Assembly (NCBI GenBank): GCA_964524755.1
Contig: CAZGDR010000041.1
Span: forward strand, 1-15,908
From: JAQVOO01 sp964524755
Lineage (GTDB): Bacteria; Spirochaetota; Spirochaetia; Sphaerochaetales; Sphaerochaetaceae
Reading direction: 5' to 3'
Length of the DNA stretch: 15,908 bases
The position numbers and the translations under genes are program-made. Under the pieces are notes generated by a model. That model saw nothing but the letters and a program-made list of their open reading frames with translations. It had not been told where the DNA came from and did not search any database. This document shows positions 13,448 through 15,908 of the stretch, piece by piece (positions within the stretch are counted from its first letter, which is position 1; each line of letters begins with the position of its first letter).

Positions 13448-15908
13448 ATGAAAACAGTAGATATCGTCTCCCATTTTGGGAACCAATTACTTACTATAGA
13501 CAATCCGGCCCGCTATATTGGTGGTGAGTATCACTATGGCCCTATACGGCCTTTAGATGATAGTTCGACTCATGTAGCAATGTGTTTTCCCGATCTGTAT
13601 GAGATAGGGATGTCAAATAATGCCATGCGTATTCTATATGATCTCATCGCAAGAATGGCAGAACCGATTAGTTATGACCGTGTATTTTCAGTTGCTCCTG
13701 ACTTTGAACAGTTGTTACGTGAACACGATATTCCATTATATACCCTCCAACATGGTATCCCTTTACATGCATTAGATCTTTTGGGAATCTCTATTGGCTA
13801 TGAATTAGCTGCTACCAATATTTTACAAGTTTTAGATTTAGGTAAGATACCGCTCCACGCCCAAGATCGTAAAGATGGTGATCCTATCGTGATTGGTGGT
13901 GGGCCAGCTGTAACTAATCCTCTCCCTTTCTCCGCTTTTCTGGACTTTGTTTTCATAGGCGAGGCTGAAGCTGGGTTCGTCGAAGTAATTCAAACTATCC
14001 ACGCAGGAAAAGAAGAGGGGAAATCAAGAACTCAAATCATTGCACAATTACAAAAACTTCCTTTCTTATGGTATCCTGATAAACAAAGGACAATTCGTGT
14101 TATAGACGATGAATTCGCCTCAAATTCAAAAGAAGTATTTGAACACTTTGTTATCCCTAATTTTAAGGTAGCTCAGGATAATGGGGTAGTAGAGATTATG
14201 AGAGGCTGCCCGAATGGGTGTCGTTTTTGTCATGCGGGACAATTTTATAAACCTTACCGCCAAAAGCTGTTTAACGCCATCCAAAGGCAAGTAGAACAGC
14301 ATGTGAATGACTTTGGTTACCGTGAAGTAACCCTGAGCTCATTATCCTCAGGCGATCATCCACAACTAGCTTTCATGATTACTCAATTGAATAAAGAGTT
14401 CTTGCCGCAACATGTCTCTTTCTCTCTCCCTTCACTCAAAGTGAGCTCCTTTTCACTCGATATTCTCGAGCAATTATCGACCATTAGAAAAAGTGGACTT
14501 ACATTTGCTATTGAAACTCCTCTTCCTCGGTGGCAACGGGCAATAAATAAAGAAGTACCCTTAGCACAAGTAATTTCAATTATACAGGAAGCCAAACATA
14601 GAGGTTGGCGCTTAGCCAAGTTTTATTTCATGGTTGGATTACCGTTTATTGACATGGAAGAGGAAAAACAAGCCATTATAGATTTCCTAAAAGCTATTTA
14701 TGACGCGACCAAGATTGGAATGAATATTAATATTGGAACGTTTATACCAAAACCACATACCCCTTTCCAATGGGCCAAGCAAATGGAGCCCAAAGTGTCA
14801 AAAGAACATCTCATCGATATCAAGAAAAGTATTCAACAGGAAATAAAAGGGGTTAAGGTTTCTTATCATGAACCATGGATCTCTTACATTGAAGGCGTCA
14901 TCAGTCGTGGCGATTCTCGAATTGGTCACTTAATTGAAGAAGCGTATAAAAATGGTTGTAGGTTAGATGCCTGGAATGAATATTTACAGATAGATGCGTG
15001 GAAGGAAGCTATAGAAGCCATGGACTTTAGTGTTGATGCATGGATGTTTACAGAACATGACACGCACGAGGTCCTCCCATGGGATTCTGTTTCCCTTGGA
15101 GTTTCCAAAGCCTATTTACGACGAGAATGGGAACAAGCGAGAGAGGCCATTATAACAAACCGCTGTTTTCCTACCTGTGAAAATCCCTGTGGTGTGTGTG
15201 GAAAGCAACATAGCGTATTTGAAGCCCCAGAAAAGATAGAAATAGAACATAAGGAAGTGCAGCTTTCAGAACCTCTTCCTTCACGTCCTGTCCTGTTTTT
15301 CTATCGTAAAGAGGGACGAGCTACTTTTATCTCCCACATTAACGTTATGCGAATCTTTGAGCAAACTTTTCAACGTGCCCGTATTCCAGTTAGTTTTACC
15401 CAAGGTTTTAATCCAAAACCAAAAATGGAGTTCGTTAATCCACTCTCAACTGGCATGAGTGGCTCTGAGGAGGCCCTCCTAATCGATATTCATGGTGGAA
15501 CGACGCTAGATACTAATGAAGTGCTTAAGAGCTTAAATTCGCTTGTTTCTGAGGGATTTGTTTTTACAGATATGCAGGCTATCGACACTGAACGTCGCCT
15601 TACCCTTGCCAAATATATGGGAGGAAGTGTTTACACTATTTCTGAGGTCAACGATGCACAGATTCAAGCTACATTAGATGAATGGGCACAGACTTGTGGA
15701 GTCGATGTTTCAGTAGCTAAGCTGGTGGTATCAGGTAACCCGATCTATACTGTAATTTTGAAAGGGGAAAGGAACCTTATAAAAACGCTCTTAGGCACTA
15801 CTGAAAACAAATTCGCATTACTGGCTAACATGAAGGTACATCGCGACAAAATATTTGTTGGTGCATATAAGGATAATCCAGACTCGTATTCCGCTGAATA
15901 TTTAGACA
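13448..15908 (+). CDS. Radical SAM protein fused to DUF2344 (TIGR03960/TIGR03936 type), 3' end outside window
   Basis: The frame is open from ATG 13448 (GGAG at 13438-13441) to the window end: 820 codons without a stop, so the gene is cut by the window edge. The N-terminal roughly 230 residues look like a B12-binding-like Rossmann region (CFPDLYEIGMSN, VIGGGPAVTNPLPF, FIGEAEAGF). The radical SAM core holds the Fe-S ligands C254, C258 and C261 in RGCPNGCRFCHAGQFYKPYR, which implies a [4Fe-4S] enzyme using S-adenosylmethionine. A second cysteine group, C573-x3-C577-x3-C581-x2-C584, ends this half and may hold another cluster. From about 617, FFYRKEGRATFISHINVMR and FTQGFNPKPKMEF mark DUF2344, normally a separate or fused partner. 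The substrate is unknown; RNA or ribosome modification is often suspected because the family commonly neighbours ribosomal-protein genes. It follows rnpB. Confidence 0.9.
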   Translation, partial: MKTVDIVSHFGNQLLTIDNPARYIGGEYHYGPIRPLDDSSTHVAMCFPDLYEIGMSNNAMRILYDLIARMAEPISYDRVFSVAPDFEQLLREHDIPLYTLQHGIPLHALDLLGISIGYELAATNILQVLDLGKIPLHAQDRKDGDPIVIGGGPAVTNPLPFSAFLDFVFIGEAEAGFVEVIQTIHAGKEEGKSRTQIIAQLQKLPFLWYPDKQRTIRVIDDEFASNSKEVFEHFVIPNFKVAQDNGVVEIMRGCPNGCRFCHAGQFYKPYRQKLFNAIQRQVEQHVNDFGYREVTLSSLSSGDHPQLAFMITQLNKEFLPQHVSFSLPSLKVSSFSLDILEQLSTIRKSGLTFAIETPLPRWQRAINKEVPLAQVISIIQEAKHRGWRLAKFYFMVGLPFIDMEEEKQAIIDFLKAIYDATKIGMNINIGTFIPKPHTPFQWAKQMEPKVSKEHLIDIKKSIQQEIKGVKVSYHEPWISYIEGVISRGDSRIGHLIEEAYKNGCRLDAWNEYLQIDAWKEAIEAMDFSVDAWMFTEHDTHEVLPWDSVSLGVSKAYLRREWEQAREAIITNRCFPTCENPCGVCGKQHSVFEAPEKIEIEHKEVQLSEPLPSRPVLFFYRKEGRATFISHINVMRIFEQTFQRARIPVSFTQGFNPKPKMEFVNPLSTGMSGSEEALLIDIHGGTTLDTNEVLKSLNSLVSEGFVFTDMQAIDTERRLTLAKYMGGSVYTISEVNDAQIQATLDEWAQTCGVDVSVAKLVVSGNPIYTVILKGERNLIKTLLGTTENKFALLANMKVHRDKIFVGAYKDNPDSYSAEYLD

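Overview
The window comes from the chromosome of an AT-rich diderm bacterium, most likely a spirochete (Spirochaetota, Treponema/Sphaerochaeta-like). This assignment is an inference from three things: the dnaG-rpoD-zinc-ribbon gene order (recalled, not checked, as resembling treponemes), the signal peptides of two exported proteins, and the overall gene content. No 16S rRNA or other definitive marker is present. Almost everything reads as core chromosome; no phage, IS element, CRISPR array or toxin/defence module was seen.

Layout. (1) 162-4069: a three-gene sugar ABC importer of the ChvE/MmsA(GguA)/MmsB(GguB) type, with a strong hairpin between the binding-protein gene and the ATPase gene. 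(2) 4070-5392, minus strand: a DUF1015 protein that converges on the permease with no spacer. The apparent terminator of the sugar operon lies inside the DUF1015 coding sequence. (3) 5393-5733: an AT-rich intergenic region with palindromes, a possible 45-aa minus-strand ORF, and an extended -10 promoter placed so that the next gene would be leaderless. (4) 5734-6464: a small membrane protein and a monofunctional AroH chorismate mutase. (5) 6529-7446: an exported alpha-helical repeat protein with its own consensus promoter. (6) 7448-7729: tRNA-Thr(UGU) and tRNA-Tyr(GUA), each with its own promoter, followed by an intrinsic terminator. (7) 7742-13036: a tight information-processing run of a YkgJ-like cysteine-cluster protein, DNA primase, the primary sigma factor RpoD (overlapping dnaG by 8 nt) and a coiled-coil/zinc-ribbon protein. 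(8) 13047-13433: a type A RNase P RNA and its terminator. (9) 13448-end: a radical SAM/DUF2344 fusion protein that runs off the window.

How the parts relate. The sugar importer should take up monosaccharides, but no catabolic or regulatory gene accompanies it here. Genes 7-9 combine replication priming, transcription initiation and tRNA processing (macromolecular-synthesis-operon style, without rpsU). The most interesting signals are regulatory and architectural: a terminator whose G-U pairs make it stable mainly in one direction while it is embedded in an opposing gene, the intercistronic hairpin, the likely leaderless gene, and the rnpB promoter that overlaps the preceding stop codon. I did not find a convincing new multi-gene system.
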